Shown in pieces: positions 19,801 through 32,753 of a DNA stretch of 64,000 bases. The notes beneath the pieces were generated by a model. The model saw only the letters and a list, made by a program, of their open reading frames with translations, did no database searches and was not told the origin of the DNA. Source of the DNA: Patellaria atrata CBS 101060 (taxonomy: Eukaryota; Ascomycota; Dothideomycetes; Patellariales; Patellariaceae); the NCBI GenBank assembly GCA_010093705.1, contig MU006103.1:310001-374000 (forward strand). The letters are read 5' to 3'. Numbering within the stretch: position 1 is the stretch's first letter; every line of letters starts with the position of its first letter. The position numbers were made by a program, and so were the translations under genes.

Positions 19801-22229
19801 TCACTCCTTCGCCTCATCCCCATCCTGTCTCCCCCGTTCCCTCTCCACATCCTCCCTCTTCAAAATCCTAATCTTTCCTCCCTCCCCTCCCTCCCCTCCC
19901 TCCTTCCCCTCCCTCCCCTCCTTAACCCGTTCCTCCCAGCGCTCTCCCAAACTCCTATCCCAACTGCTGGGATCAACGCCCAAAATACCGCCGACATTAT
20001 TCCTATCGCCCGGAACGCTAAACTCGCGAAAAGCGTAACGCCACTCATTGAGAAAACCGCGGACGGCCTTACCGACCTTGTCCTTGCCGTTTTTGGAGTG
20101 GTGGCCTGTGCCCGTGATGGCGTAGAGGGGGCGCGGGGAGGACTGGTGGGTGAGGAGGATGGAGGAAAGGTAGGTTACTGCTTCTTCGGGGTGGAGGCCT
20201 GAGCGTGGGGTGTTAGTATAGGTTGGAATATTCTTTATGAATCTTGTATGGTGGATGATGGTTGCGAAAGTTGACATACCATGTAAATCGACGTATAGTT
20301 CACGCGCATTCGGTCCTTGATCCTTATTCCGCTCTTCGTAAAGGCAGCGCGCGGCTTCGCGGTGAGCTTCACGCATGAGGTTGTTCTCAGCTTGGCCGCG
20401 GAGACTGAGCGCTTTGGCGGCACGGGAGTCGTTGCGGTTCCAGGCTTGAGCGGCACTGACTTCAACATCAGCATTCCAGTTGATATTATGATGTAATCAC
20501 AATCACTTACCTTTGTAAGAACTTGTTCCTCAACCCACCGTGCTTGAAGGCCTCTTGTCTCGCTTTCAAATATTGCTTGTTAGCACCCTCACCAGTCTCA
20601 AGCCAAGGCACGTGTTCGGGAGCCGGAATAGCTAATGCGGCAGTGCTGTTTTCTCGGCTTCCCGAAAAGCCCTTGACAGCTTTAATACCTTTGCGCAATT
20701 GAGCAGGACTCGGAGAAGGAGACTGGCGCACAAGGTCTGCTAAAGTTCCTGGAATACTACTGTTTTCTTTGTGAGCGTGGCCATGCCCTCCTCGTTTGCC
20801 GTGATGTCTCTTTCCGCCTTTACTTGCGGCAAGTGAAGAGAGCGAAGGGAACACTTCATTATCATCGACCGGGGGAATTGAAGGAGTCGGAGCTCTCGAA
20901 GTATGGCGGCTGGTAGGCCTGGAATGAGGACGGCTGGATATATTAGGGGTGAACACTCTATTCGGAGTGAGACCTGGTGGAGGGGCGACGGGACCACTTG
21001 ATCCATATAATTGCTCGAGAGGTGTCAATTCCTGAGAACCCGGACTTGACCATGAATTATTGTTTAGAGGCGAGTTTAGACTCGGGAAAGACTCGTAGTC
21101 CTGCAATTGAAAATTCGGTTGCACTGTCTGTGTCGGAGGAGTTGATGCACCCTCGATCATCATACGGGCCATTAGTGTGGATGGATCGTGAGAGAACATG
21201 CAAGTTTCACCCGCTAGGCAATTGCCCATCATCCAATATCTGAACAGGTTAGCATTCAAATGAAACCAAGTAAAACCGGAACAATACTCACTTGCAGACG
21301 GTCTTACTAGGATCATGGCTGAACCTGCAGTCTGCACGAGCACAGTGGCCCGTTGATAGCCAATATTTACACAACACGTTGGTTTTCGCCTGACTAACAG
21401 GAGTCGCAGGTCTAAAGGCCGGACTCATGGATTTGCCCACTACAAAGGTCTTCTCTTGTTCTGCAATGCTAGCTGGCAAAGATGAGGGATCGAAGCCCTG
21501 ACCATTCATTAGTTCCATAATCGTAGCACTCAGATCATATGCATTGGATTCCAAAGCTTTCTCTATATCTTCATTGGACCGCTCGTCACGAAGTATAGAA
21601 CGTAGCATATCGTAAGGACTCATGTCGGCCGTGTATGGTTGTACCCATTCTGCGGCTGCACCGTTAAGTGTCCCATCTCCAGCGAATGAGGATGAAGCAT
21701 TGCTGGCAGTGTCATCATTGACCAGCCAATCAACGTTGTCACTACCATAGTCTCCGTATATTTCTGGAGTTGGATGCGGAGACTCGCTGAATTCGTAGGC
21801 ATTCAAACTAGGACTATGTGGAATATGCGGTGTCGAAAACGTAGGTCGCGGAGAAGGTCTAGGTGAGGTAAAGGGAGAGGCGGTCGAGGACTTAGCCCGG
21901 ACGAAGCCTGGGGGTGCAACCCCAAAACCAGGAGGGGGGGCAATTGTTCGAGGAGAAGATGCTAGAGGTGTAGGAGCTCGTGCGACCTGCCATGGAGCGG
22001 GCGATGGGCGTCTAATGACCGTAACTCGACTCGGTGGCGGGGACGTGGATGGAGTTGCTGAACCGCGATATCTCCATAACGCATCAAGGACGGCATTCTC
22101 AAGAGCTTTGCCGGTGAGTTGCGTCTCTTTCTGTATAATTTCCTCCAGCTTCTCAGGCTTATCATCCTCTTCTATCTTCTCATCCTGCAACACCGGGAGA
22201 CAAATGTCGAAAATGTCGTCAGACAACAT
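19801..22229 (-). CDS. CCCH zinc-finger and Smr-domain protein, 746 aa
   Basis: Four exons on the minus strand: 22229-21292, 21239-20511, 20455-20280 and 20198-19801; introns are 52, 55 and 81 nt. A CUE/UBA-like helix block lies around residue 215 (YDMLRSILRDERSNEDIEKALESNAYDLSATIMELM). Two CCCH fingers follow: CKYWLSTGHCARADCRFSHD and CKYWMMGNCLAGETCMFSHD, the second spanning intron 1. After a Pro/Ser-rich linker comes an Smr domain (ELYVDLHG joined to LHPEEAVTYLSSIL, then ITGTGHHSKNG). CCCH fingers bind RNA, and Smr domains are nuclease-like folds linked to mRNA cleavage at stalled ribosomes, so a role in mRNA surveillance is plausible but inferred. The C-terminus carries a low-complexity GREGKEGGEGGEGGK tract, encoded by a CCCTCC repeat near 19878-19920. 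Confidence 0.88.
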
Positions 22230-23461
22230 GGCCGCGACAGGCGTGAGATGGTAAGGCTTGGGGCGGCTGAAGGAGGATTGTCAGGATAGTGTTAAGGTAT
22301 AGAGAAGATATCGTATGGATCTAGTAGTGAATCGCGGTCCCCTTGGCACGTCATTCGTAGTTTCGGATCTTTGTTTGAGGAGATAGTCAAATAGTAGAGT
22401 TGGAAAGGACGGTGGGTGAGGTGGTAGGAAGGGGGTGGCATGCAACAGCTAGGTAAGTGAAGGTCCAGTCACAACGGCTAACTGCTTAAGTCCGAAAACG
22501 AGTGCTTAACAAAGGGTTGCGTGCATTGTCGATAGTAGAAATTGATATAAGTATATAAATAGATAGATGGGGTGTACGAGGTTGATCAAACCCGCCAAAA
22601 GATACGGACCTTGGGAGTTCAGGTGTCAGCGTCCAGCTGTGGTCCCCTTGGTCAATCACTTTTTAGATACCTAATCCAGCCCTACACAAGCGGCATCGTT
22701 ATTATTGTGGGGATATGGGGAAAGACCCAGCCCTGAGCGGCGACATTTTAGACGGAGAAGCCTTGAGACCAAACAAGCTCATCCTTCCAAAGTCATATAC
22801 TCTATGGTCTCAGGAGACTTGGGCGAGTTCGCAATATTTCACATTGCAGTATCAATTGGTGTCCCAAAGTATCAACTCATCAGCACGCCCCTGGTAGAAG
22901 GTACTATAGAAGCTGACTGGACATTTATCCTGGTAAATGCCAATACTGTCTCCAACATACATTCGATGTGGCCTACTATATACTTGCGTAATACTTGGTT
23001 CTACAACACTGGGAACGTATTCGTCTGTGTATTGAATAACTCGACTCACGGCTGCTGCTCCATACAGTATGTGTCGCACGATGGTAAGCAAATACGTATA
23101 AAGGCGGCGTCGGATAATCTTTTCTAATTCTATCAAAACATCCGCTCCAACTATGGAAATTTATAAAGTCTTAAAAGTACATCCTGCTGAAACGACATAG
23201 CTGTAGCTGGAAATAGGACAGCCATATTTTGGTCCCACTACTCTTGGGTGGTATCATGCAAAACTCCCAATCCCATATCATTATCCCCCGCCACCCTATA
23301 ACCAATTCACCTGCTTATATCTAACGAGCAAGCGGAATCGCCTGTAAATGCAATCCAACCGTAAGGGTTGGATAAGTACTATAAACCCGGCTTCGTCATG
23401 CGTCCTAACTCCCGTGGTATCTCGTACAGCCATTGAAAGGAAAAAACGTAGGTGATAAAGA
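22230..23461. other. Intergenic, 1.23 kb, no gene seen
   Basis: The region upstream of the CCCH/Smr start and downstream of SNT2. Frames at 22705-23127 (+) and 22852-23136 (-) overlap each other and have no recognisable product. Confidence 0.55.
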
Positions 23462-26400
23462 CTAGTGATGAAGAAGATTATGTAACGAAGGACTGGCGCT
23501 GGCACCAGGGTTATTGATATTGTTGTCGCGGGGAGTCGATGGTCGATTGTCGACTGCACCCGGAGCTGGACTACCGTGATGTGCGCCGTAGAATTGATGA
23601 TGTTGCGGTGGTCCTGTGTAGGGGCTTTCAGTTTGTCGAACCGGATGAGCTGGTCCGGGGTATGTGGGTGAATGTAAAGCTACGTGTGGGGAATTTAGCC
23701 CGTTCGTATGCCCAGCAACCGGATTTGTAGTTGGAAGATGCAGAGGCGGTGGATTGTAAGGTGGGTGATAGGGCGACCTGATTACGCCACCTTGAACGGG
23801 GGGAACAGCAGGTGCTGGAATAAACCCGTTTGAGGGTGGGTGGGGGTGCAATGGATGATCGTGAAATACCTGGGGTGGAGGTATATGTGGATGTGGTTGG
23901 GCATGGAGTGGCACTCCATTAGCCAACGGGGGTGGGGGAGGTGGTGCCCATCCTGAAGCAACTTGCGCTAAATGTGGAGGGCCATGAGGTGCTGGAGTTG
24001 TAGCAGGCATCCATGGTTGAGCTTGAGGTAACTGGCGAGATGGGGACCGAGAGAGTGGTGGCCCTTCCGTTAGACGTGACTCGGACCGCTGAACTTCTGG
24101 AGGAGGTGGAGTCGGATCTGGATTCCGCATTTTCTTCCAGTGGCATTTGTTACATTGGACTGAGTCAGCTCTATCAGATGTCGTGTCTCCGTCTACGGCA
24201 GAGAGCGCAGCTGAGGCAACAGCAGCTGCGGATCTTGTGCCATTCACACTATTGGTAAGGTCAATCGTTTGGGTCTCTGAACTTTGAATGATAGCGTTCT
24301 CCGACGGTACATTGTTGGGTGTCCCGTTGCTCAGGTGAGCCTCATCTGACGGTCGAATCGACCCCTTTGAAGTTTTGACAGTATCAATCGGCCACCATTT
24401 TGGACTGACGTCAATGTTGCATGTAGCACAAACACGTTTCTGTGCTTTAGTCGCGCCGTGAGATCCTCCATCTTGGTCTTCTAACTTTACAGTCACTCCT
24501 ACTGAGGAATTGCGCGAAGCTCTTGTTGGTATCCCTGACATAGTCGTTGTGGAAACGCGGCGATTACCGGTCGCTACTACTGGAGCAGTAGCAGCTTTGA
24601 TACATTGATCGACTAAGTTTGCTTTGCGAACAGTTCCAGTCAATGTCAGGTCTGCTTGCTTATATTCCATGGCGTATAGTTGCAAAACAATGAGTTGCGA
24701 GTCCTCCACAATTTCGTTCAGCGGATGCACTATAGTCTTTGGTGAATGTTCCCTGCAGAATATTACCGGTGCTAACGATCCAGTCTCTGGATTCGGACCG
24801 CCCAAAGTATACGTGTTGATAACGTCGCGCCGTGAGCTCTTCACTGGTGATACATCGAACCCAAGTGTATAGCCAGCGTTATGAGCACATGCGACATGAA
24901 CAGGCGCGTGGCAGGAGTGACAGTTGACACATGCACCATTATTAGTTTTGCAGACCTTGCAAATTGCTTCGTATCGAGACAAAGGGATTGATGCTCGGCC
25001 GATTCCTTCAACAACTTCCAAAGCTTTAGCATTACTAAACTTTGGTTCGGGATGAAAGAGGGCGCAAAGCACGTGAACCCAGTTGTTATCGGCTGTTCGT
25101 TTCAAGGCCTCACGTGGGACTTCAGATCGACCTTTGTCACGTTGTCCGTGTCGATAGTCCTCGAGGAATTTGATGGCCAGCTCTTTCTCGAGTCTCTCCT
25201 TTTCCCTTTCCCTGTCGGTCTTCTTCTTATGAGAGATTTTCGGTGGTTCAACAAGTTCTTGATCTGTATGTTTAACAGGGCAAAGGACACACTCGTATCG
25301 CTATAAATAGTTAGCATAACGGATTCTTTAGAGGGTGGAAACGCTTTCTTACATATGAACTAAACTCCTTCTTATCATTACGACACGCATCGCAGATCCA
25401 TTTATTACCTCGAGGTGGATCTATAGAACCATAACAAGATCGGTGAACAGTGAGTTTGCAGTGATTACAAGTAACCATTTGATCGGTTGGAGGTTCAAGA
25501 TAGTCACAAACAGCGCAAGGTAATTGCTTAAACTTTGGCTGCTGAGGTACGATTGGGGGTGTAGGTGGTCTAGGAGGGGGTGCAGGTTTCTTCTTCGGTT
25601 CAACGGGAACAGGTGGAGGTTGCAACGGCTCTTTCTCCTTTTCAACGGTGGCCTTTGCTCTCTTCTTTGGTGGTTCCTGTATAGCAGCGACAACTGTAGG
25701 GGGTGTTGGAGGAGAGTCGTTGGTAATGCCCATTGCGGCCGCTTCATTGGCGGCCGCCCACTCATTTCTAAGCTCCTGGTCAATCCTCCTTTTCAAACCC
25801 CTACCTCCAGTCTGGGACATCTTCCGAACTGCTTCATCTGGCTCTTCCCATTCCACAGCGTATTTTCTCCACAATCGTGCGCAGCGTTGACAAAGAGCTA
25901 CCCACATTTTGTCTTTGCTATTAGCACGACCATCAGGAGAGACTGTAGTTCCAGGAGCTACACCAGGAGCCCGCCGCCATTGACGTGAATGTCGAGTAAA
26001 GCAAAATTTGCATTGGAAGCCCCGTTTTAATGCGACAGCCTTTTCGTTATCAAACGCAGAATCGTCTTGATCATCTGCGATACTATCCAGCAATTTTCCC
26101 GTTGTATTGGATTCCACTTTCTTTCTGGTTCCTCTACGACCACCATACGAACCCCATACTTCCCTTCCTTTTGGAGTTTTCTTCCATAGATAATAGTATC
26201 TTACGATGTCTGCATGTGAGACGGTTTTAACGTGAAGACGTACGCTACGTAACTCGGATCCGTATTTAGCAACGCCTTCTTCAAATCTCTTCTGCTCCTC
26301 CTTGGTGAGTTCCGGTTCCCGCAAGTCTTTGCGCCTGTCGACCTTCTTGAGCAGTTTGAGAGCTTTTTCAGCGTCATAGTGGTTGTCGTAGAGTAATTGA

Positions 26401-28685
26401 ACAGCTTTATCAAGGAAATTAGTGTGCCACGCGTCCACGTGTATAACATCCCCAGCAATCACTTTTGCCTTCTGCATGTAAGCATCTACAAGCGCCTCAT
26501 CAGCAAGCGGCCGGTCGTCCTCCCCTCTAGAAGAATAAACTCCTTTTGGAGGCATTTTGAAAAGCAATTTCGCAGTATTCTGATTATCGTTGTTTGAATG
26601 GTCGTCACCCCGTCGCACATATCCAGGAGGCTCATCCTGGACCCACTTTGGCCTCTTTGCGCGTTCTGCTCTGTCTGCTTCGAGTGCTGCAATGGTCTCT
26701 TTAGAAAGTTTCGCGTCCTTCTTGTGGCTTGTTGATTTGATGTAACGTTTCTTGATCTCCGCTGGTTTGACGAGTTCTACTGGTCTACCTGGCCATTGCG
26801 ATACGTTCGCTTGGTGTCTAGGTCCCAAACGAGAGCTTGCGCGCGGGTAAATGGCACGGTCATCATATTGAAGGGCATCTTCCACCCGACAATGGATTCC
26901 GAGATATCTCATCGGCCACATCTTTGCAATCGCGATCTCCGCTTGAGTACCGGCGTGTCCTTCCCCGTCTGTAATAGACTCGGCTGGAGTGGGAGCGGTC
27001 GTTTCTGCGTTTGCACCAGAATCGTCCTCCTCCTCTTCGGGAAATTCTTCATCGTCCTCATTTGCTGCCTCACCGATTATTGGTGTACGTCTGGCCTCCA
27101 GTTTGCGCTCCTGCGCTCTGCTGCATGGTCCGCACGCCCAAGCAAACCCTCGAGAGGGCTTTTTGAGGAGAGGGGGTTTGACGCAGTTCATATGGTATGT
27201 CATAGAACAAACGGCACATTCAACAGAATCATTCCTGAACGAATATGTTAGTCAAGTTATTCCCTGGAATGAGTTATAGCCATCACTTACGTGGCACAAT
27301 AGCCTGTGCATCGCTTACAGGATTTGACTTCACTCGTCAGCTCTTTGCCACGCCCCGCCTCTACGACCACAAATTTCCATCGCTCATCAAGCGCTCTTTT
27401 AACCTTCTCAGGGACATTGATAACCTGCTTAGTAGGGATCACATCGTACCAACGATGAATGAAACGATCATGAACCTGATTGAACCAAAAGGAATCACGT
27501 TGCTTGCGATACTCTTCAAGGTCATCTATTTCACTGCGGTGAACAATTTGACATTTCCCACGAAGCGAGGTAATTGGACATATGTCGGAGTGCATCGTTC
27601 CGTAGACAAGACGAGAGTCATTATTATACCGTTGAACATCCCTAGGCCTGTAGAACCAATTTACGCGTAATGAATCTACCCGGGATTTTGAATTGTCGCT
27701 GTCGGTATGGATGAATTCCATTACCCGACAGAGATAGTAGGGCTCCCCAGGTGGCTCGCAAACAAGGTAGATATTGTCTTCAGAACTGTTAGTTACTCTA
27801 TCTTCACCCAGATAAATTCGTGATATACAGCTATTGCATGAAAATCATCGATTATAATGCTATACTTGAGGGGCTTAAACGTTACTTACCATTTATTGAT
27901 ATAACGGTTCCATCATCAGCGACTAGTTTTCCATCTTTGTTAAGAATTGCTCCAGTGTGCTCATAAGTAAGCATGTCCGACTCTCGCGAGGATTGCATAT
28001 GGTTGGTGGCGGTTGTTCTTCGAGTTACGGCCTGATTTGCGGGCGAGGCAACCGAAGAAGCCCCATTGCTATGAGCAATCGCCGCAGCCTTGCGCTTTTT
28101 GGATGGTGGTGGTGCAACATTAGTGTTGGGATTTGCTGAAAATGTGGATGTTCCTGGAATAAAAACCTCTTTCGCAGCTGATGAGTTGGCAGCGTTCCAG
28201 TTACCGGTATTTGCGGTCGCTGTTTTTTTCAAATTGCCACTCGTAGCCTGACCACTCTCCCCACCGTGAGAACTTTGTCTACCCTGTGATGCGGAGGTAG
28301 CGTTCTGATGTGTCGAACTGCCGTTGCCTAAGGTGGGTGTTGTCATTTCAAAATCCATCTCCGTATCTTCAGCATAATTAGGCCGAGAGGTGCCAGGTCG
28401 ATTTCTCGAGCGAGTTCCATAGGGAACAACTTCAACGGCCGAAGCGTTCGAGGAAGTAGATGTCGTGGTGGTCATAGGCTGTGACCGTGGCTGATTATCG
28501 TGCGGGTCTGGCTGGTGCAGAGTGGGCTCGGGAGGATTTGATCTTAATGTCTCCATAGTCGGGTCGCCGCGCACAATTAATCGCGGTGTGGGGATTGAAA
28601 CAAAGGTGTTGGAGGGGGATGTTGCAGGAGGATGTTGAGGAGGAAGTGTATGCCCTGGAAGTTGAATTCGGTACGCGCCATTCAC
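23462..28685 (-). CDS. SNT2: SNT2-type chromatin regulator (BAH, PHD, SANT, GATA-like, extended PHD)
   Basis: Four exons on the minus strand (28685-27890, about 27801-27291, 27234-25353, 25300-23462) join to about 1675 residues. Order of domains: disordered N-terminus; BAH domain (IYLVCEPPGEPYYLCRVMEF onward, about 270-400); PHD finger 1 (CKRCTGYC to WACGPC, spanning intron 2); SANT/Myb-like helix region (LTKEEQKRFEEGVAKYGSEL); a GATA-like zinc site (CKFCFTRHSRQWRR with CQRCARLW); PHD finger 2 (CAVCDYLEPPTDQMVTCNHC); and an extended C2HC PHD reading across intron 3 (YECVLCPVKHTDQE to NGACVNCHSCHAPVHVACA). The last 250 residues are Pro/His-rich. Snt2 reads histone H3 tails and, in yeast, acts with Ecm5 and Rpd3 in stress gene control; filamentous fungi use it in development. 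The acceptor of exon 2 is uncertain by one or two codons (27801 or 27797). Confidence 0.9.
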
Positions 28686-30131
28686 TCATGCATACCTAAC
28701 GGTCGAGGCGCGCCTGAATGGTATGGAGTCTATAGACGCGCGGATGGAATAAGGCCCCGTTCAAGTTAGAAGGGGAGATGGATTACAAAGGAAATAGAAA
28801 GAGTTGGAGTAATCCAGCTTGGTTAGGTAGGAAGAGAATTTCTTATGGAGTGTATGGCAGAGGGAATGGGCGGTTGAGACGGGAGGGCCTTGACAGATGG
28901 AAGTGCCAAGACAGACGCCAATCACCCTTGAACCCTCATCCCACGACTGTTAACTGTAATAGTGTACAGTACAAACATAATGGTCCCGTGAACGTCTATC
29001 TACTGGATATATGAACAAAGTATTTGCCTCATGCACGGATCCCGACAACTGTTCACTTACGCAGTTTTACAGTTATATATACTTCAAGAGAATGGATGGT
29101 ATAAGTGGTCAACTCCACACTTACCGTTACAGTACATTCTAATGAGGGTATCTCACCCAAAGTCCACAAGCCTTGGGTCATACCTTACTCTCCCTGGGGC
29201 TAGGCTAACCAACCTAACCTGGACATGAATACAGTAATCTATACGCCGAGATTTATAGAGAGGCTATCGTACTGTATTGAATTTGTCCAACCAACATTTT
29301 CAAGTCTTACCTTAGTGGTACCTTTCGTAATATTTGACTGGTCAAAATTTGAACGAGAACGGTGCTCGGAAGATACTCTATCAATCTTGGAGGGTACTCT
29401 AAGGTCCCGGGTGACGCAGAAAAGCATTTCTATGAACAATTTTCTGTATCCCCTAGATTTGACGTTGTTCTTCTACCCTAGACTACTTGGAACCCCTAGG
29501 ATTCATCGTGTGCTGCGGGACAACGCCTTGGACACCAACAGTTTAGGAAGATCCTGGTGACTTAACTCCTAAGGTAGCCATCGATTCAAATTGGTAGATC
29601 CTGATAATTCGACTTTTCGGCATCTTGTTCGATGATACTCTACCCGAGAAAGGGATGCCATCTTTAAAAAGAAGACATGACCAGAACCTACAGTTCTGAG
29701 ATTTTCTACCTGCGATTTTCTGTGGAGGGTCCCAAATTCATATACCAGCATTTTAACCATCTCGTAAGCTGGGACGGAAATCTGGAACGAACCTCGGTGG
29801 TAGTTGCCGTAGCTTGTCCTGCCGTCGTGGCCATTAGCTGGAACAATAGGTTTTTCCATTGCCGAAGTAAAACCCCCGGTTGCTGAATAAGCCCTACCCT
29901 GCATTGTTCCTGTCGGGCCGAGGCGAGCGGTATTCTTGATAAGACTTATACGTGCCAACTCGATGCTTTTAATGTGTATTATCAATTCTATTACTGCTTA
30001 GAAACGAGAGATGTACATATGGAGAATAACTTTTCCCAAGCCAAATTCCTTGTCGCATTTTTCACGTACATCAGATGAAAGAAATCACTTACCTTAGGCC
30101 AAGCTGTAGAATCTCACAGCACCTAGCCCGC
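28686..30131. other. Intergenic, 1.45 kb, no gene seen
   Basis: Upstream region of SNT2 and 3' flank of the nucleolin gene. Frames at 29225-29560 (+) and 29569-29985 (-) lack recognisable sequence. Four TACTGTA/TACAGTA motifs lie at 28965, 29128, 29230 and 29270. Confidence 0.5.
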
Positions 30132-31843
30132 CTATTCGAAACTCATCTTCTTGCCCTTGAAATCACCAAAACCTCCACGATTGGTGGTTCCACCACGTCC
30201 TCCGCGACCTCCACCACGGCCACCGCGATCTCCACCGCGTCCGCGGCCACCGAAACCTCCGCGTCCACGTGCACCACGATCGTTGAAACCTCCACGTCCA
30301 CGTCCACGTCCACCCCCATTGTCTGAACGTCCAGGCGCGAAATCAAGGCGGAGAGGACGACCTGCAATAGTGGTTCCAGCAGCGCCCTCAATAGCAGCAG
30401 TTGCCTCTTCGATGCTGCTGAATTCGACATAACCGAATCCCTTTGGAGCGCCAGAGTTAATGTCAGTTGGAAGACTAACGCGGTTGATAGTTCCATAGGT
30501 AGAAAATGTTTCGCTCAACATATCAGGCGTAGCATCGAAGGAGATATTGCCGATGAATAAAGTGGAAGATGGCTCGCTTCGGGAATCACCGAATTTGCTG
30601 GCACGTTGATTTCCACGCTCCTTCGGCGTATCAGACTTCGGCTGGCTAAAATCGACGTTCAACTCACGACCGTCAAGGTGAGATCCTTTCTTCTCTTTCA
30701 GAGCTTTAGCAGCATCTTCGGCATTTGCAAATTCGACATAACCAAATCCCTTAGACCTGCCGCTGTCACGGTCGGTGATGATACGGCAGCCTACGATTTC
30801 TCCAAAAGGCTCAAACTCTCGTGCCAACCATTCTTCGTCAATATTCCAACTCAAGTTTCCAACGAAGAGGTTGGCTGACGCATTCGCAGGGGTGCTGGCA
30901 TCAACCTTGCTCTTCTTTGCTGCCGCAGGAGTCTCCGGTTCTGCCTTTCGCTTCTTGGAAGGTGCTTCTTCCTCGCTCTCCTCGGAAGAAGAATCATCCG
31001 AGGAATCGGAGCCATCAGAGTCATCCGAAGAGCTCTGCAATCCGTTAGTAAATAATCAAACAATGAAAGTGGGGTTGGATGTCAACTAACGGCTTCTTGC
31101 TTAGCAGCTTTCGCTTTACCATTGACAACCTTTGTCTCCTTGGCAGCTTTGGTTCTTGGAGCATCATCCTCAGAGTCACCCTCGGAGCTATCATCGCTGC
31201 TATCATCACTGTCATCGCTACTATCACCGGCACCCGATTTATCGGCGGAGACGGCTTTAGCAGGAGTCTCTTCGTCAGAATCTGAGGAACTGTCTGAGGA
31301 GCTGTCTGAATCAGCAGCTTTAGCAGTGCCGCTGGCCTTGGTAGCAATAGCCTTAGCAGCGTCGGTAACCTTATTAGCGACAGCTTTCGCAGCACCGTTG
31401 ACCTTGGTAGCAACTGTTTCTTCGGCCTCGGAATCGTCCGAATCGCTACTATCAGAATCATACTCACTGTCACTGGAGGAGCTTGAATCATCCTTAGCAG
31501 TCTTAACAGTTCCGTTGGCCTTTGGTTGCTCTACTTTCTTGACATCTTTCTCGTCCTCACTGCTGTCGGAGCTTACACTGGTGTCATCATCTTCGCTATC
31601 ATCCGAAGATGATTCAGGCTCGGGTGTTGGTGCTTTCTTGACCTTCTTAGATTTCTTATCCTCCTTCTTTGCGATAGTTTTGGCCACTTCTTTGCTCTTA
31701 GCCTTAGGTGTTTGTGTTGGCTTGTTGACGCGGCCTTCTTTTACGCTCGAAAGAACATCTTTGGAGACTTGAGTTTTGGGAACAGCAGCAACGCCGTTCG
31801 CCTTGCTGGATGAAGACTTCTTTGTGTCTTTTGATTTACCCAT
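30132..31843 (-). CDS. NSR1: Nucleolin-like protein with two RRMs and an RGG tail
   Basis: Two exons, 31843-31091 and 31034-30132, give 551 residues; the 56-nt intron has a GTTAGT donor and TACTAAC branch site. The N-terminal half alternates Lys-rich and acidic Ser/Asp/Glu blocks, the pattern of nucleolar CK2 targets. RRM1 (from about 306) has RNP2 LFVGNLSW and RNP1 KGFGYVEF; RRM2 (from about 405) has LFIGNISF and KGFGYVEF. The tail is a GAR/RGG domain of about 60 residues (GRGRGGFNDRGARGRGGFGGRG). Nsr1/nucleolin binds pre-rRNA and supports processing and small-subunit assembly in the nucleolus. Long antisense frames across the acidic and RGG regions are composition artefacts. Confidence 0.92.
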
Positions 31844-32753
31844 TTGGTAATGTTTCTTTAGTCTATTAATGAAATGGTTAGCACTTTACACACTAACAAA
31901 AGAGGGAATTGATGCGTGGTAACTAAAAGAGCGCTCCAGCGAGGTGAAAGCGTGACTAAGTACGAGAGCTGTCCGTCTCAGGACGCAATCGGAAGATCAA
32001 GTATAGAGTCGTTGTGAAGCGTCAATGCTTCAAGCCCTCAGCGATGCCTTTGAAAAAAAGCGGCAAGCCCTCAGATCTCGAGTGCTGCTTTGATAGCAGT
32101 GCCCACAAGTCAACAAGCCCACAATGCGAGGATATTCAAGGCACCGTGTTCCCACAAGAAGCCGAGAAATCAAAGCAACAAATGTCTCAAAAAGCCCACT
32201 TGAAGCCCACTGACCACAGAATGCTTTGGATTCGCTCACGCTTTAAAGCGAAGCGATTGCCCACAGGAACTAGGAAGAGCCGACGAACCCACTGATGAAG
32301 TATTTGCTTTATGTTATGCTCACAGATCGAATAGATCGATTATAATGCCCACAGTAATGCGAAAATCTCGCGCGAATGTTTTAAGGCTGTTAAAAGAGTG
32401 CAGTGAATTGAGGTGGCGGAATAGAAAAAGTTCTGAGGTTGAGCAAAGTTTTATGCAGGAAGTGGGCCGGCAACTGGAGCTTGGGCCAACCCACCAGCAA
32501 TTTTTTTTTCACCGCCTTGACGGAGCTTGGCTCGAACGCCCACGCGCGCCAAGATTACTTTGAGTGAACGACACCCGTGATCGCTTACAGCTATCTACCT
32601 TTAGGTTGTAACATGAATTTGTAGTCCATTTTTCTACGACTCGCCTGTGCTATTCTCAATACAGACTCAATTTCTTGATAGTATTTGGTCTTATGAGAGC
32701 TTATAGTGAAACCGCCTTGGCGATATGATTGGGATGGTCACGACGCCGTAAAG
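31844..32753. promoter_or_regulatory. Divergent promoter of NSR1 and ALG6 with a cluster of GCCCAC motifs
   Basis: The 0.9-kb spacer separates two divergent starts. Within 32101-32543 the hexamer GCCCAC occurs seven times on the plus strand (32101, 32117, 32194, 32205, 32259, 32347, 32538) and once on the minus strand (32462-32467), often preceded by AA and followed by A. One small frame (32014-32295) spans part of it but looks like repeat-derived sequence, not a gene. A regulatory role is inferred from clustering and position only. Confidence 0.45.

Noticed and set aside
29569-29985. 138-codon minus-strand frame
   Set aside because: No recognisable motif and no supporting splice or promoter context.
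30151-31772. Long plus-strand frames opposite the nucleolin gene
   Set aside because: They encode only Pro/Arg or Ser/Leu runs that mirror the RGG and acidic regions on the real strand.
32014-32295. 93-codon frame upstream of ALG6
   Set aside because: It is built on the repeated AAGCCCAC words and shows no protein-like conservation; promoter sequence is more likely.
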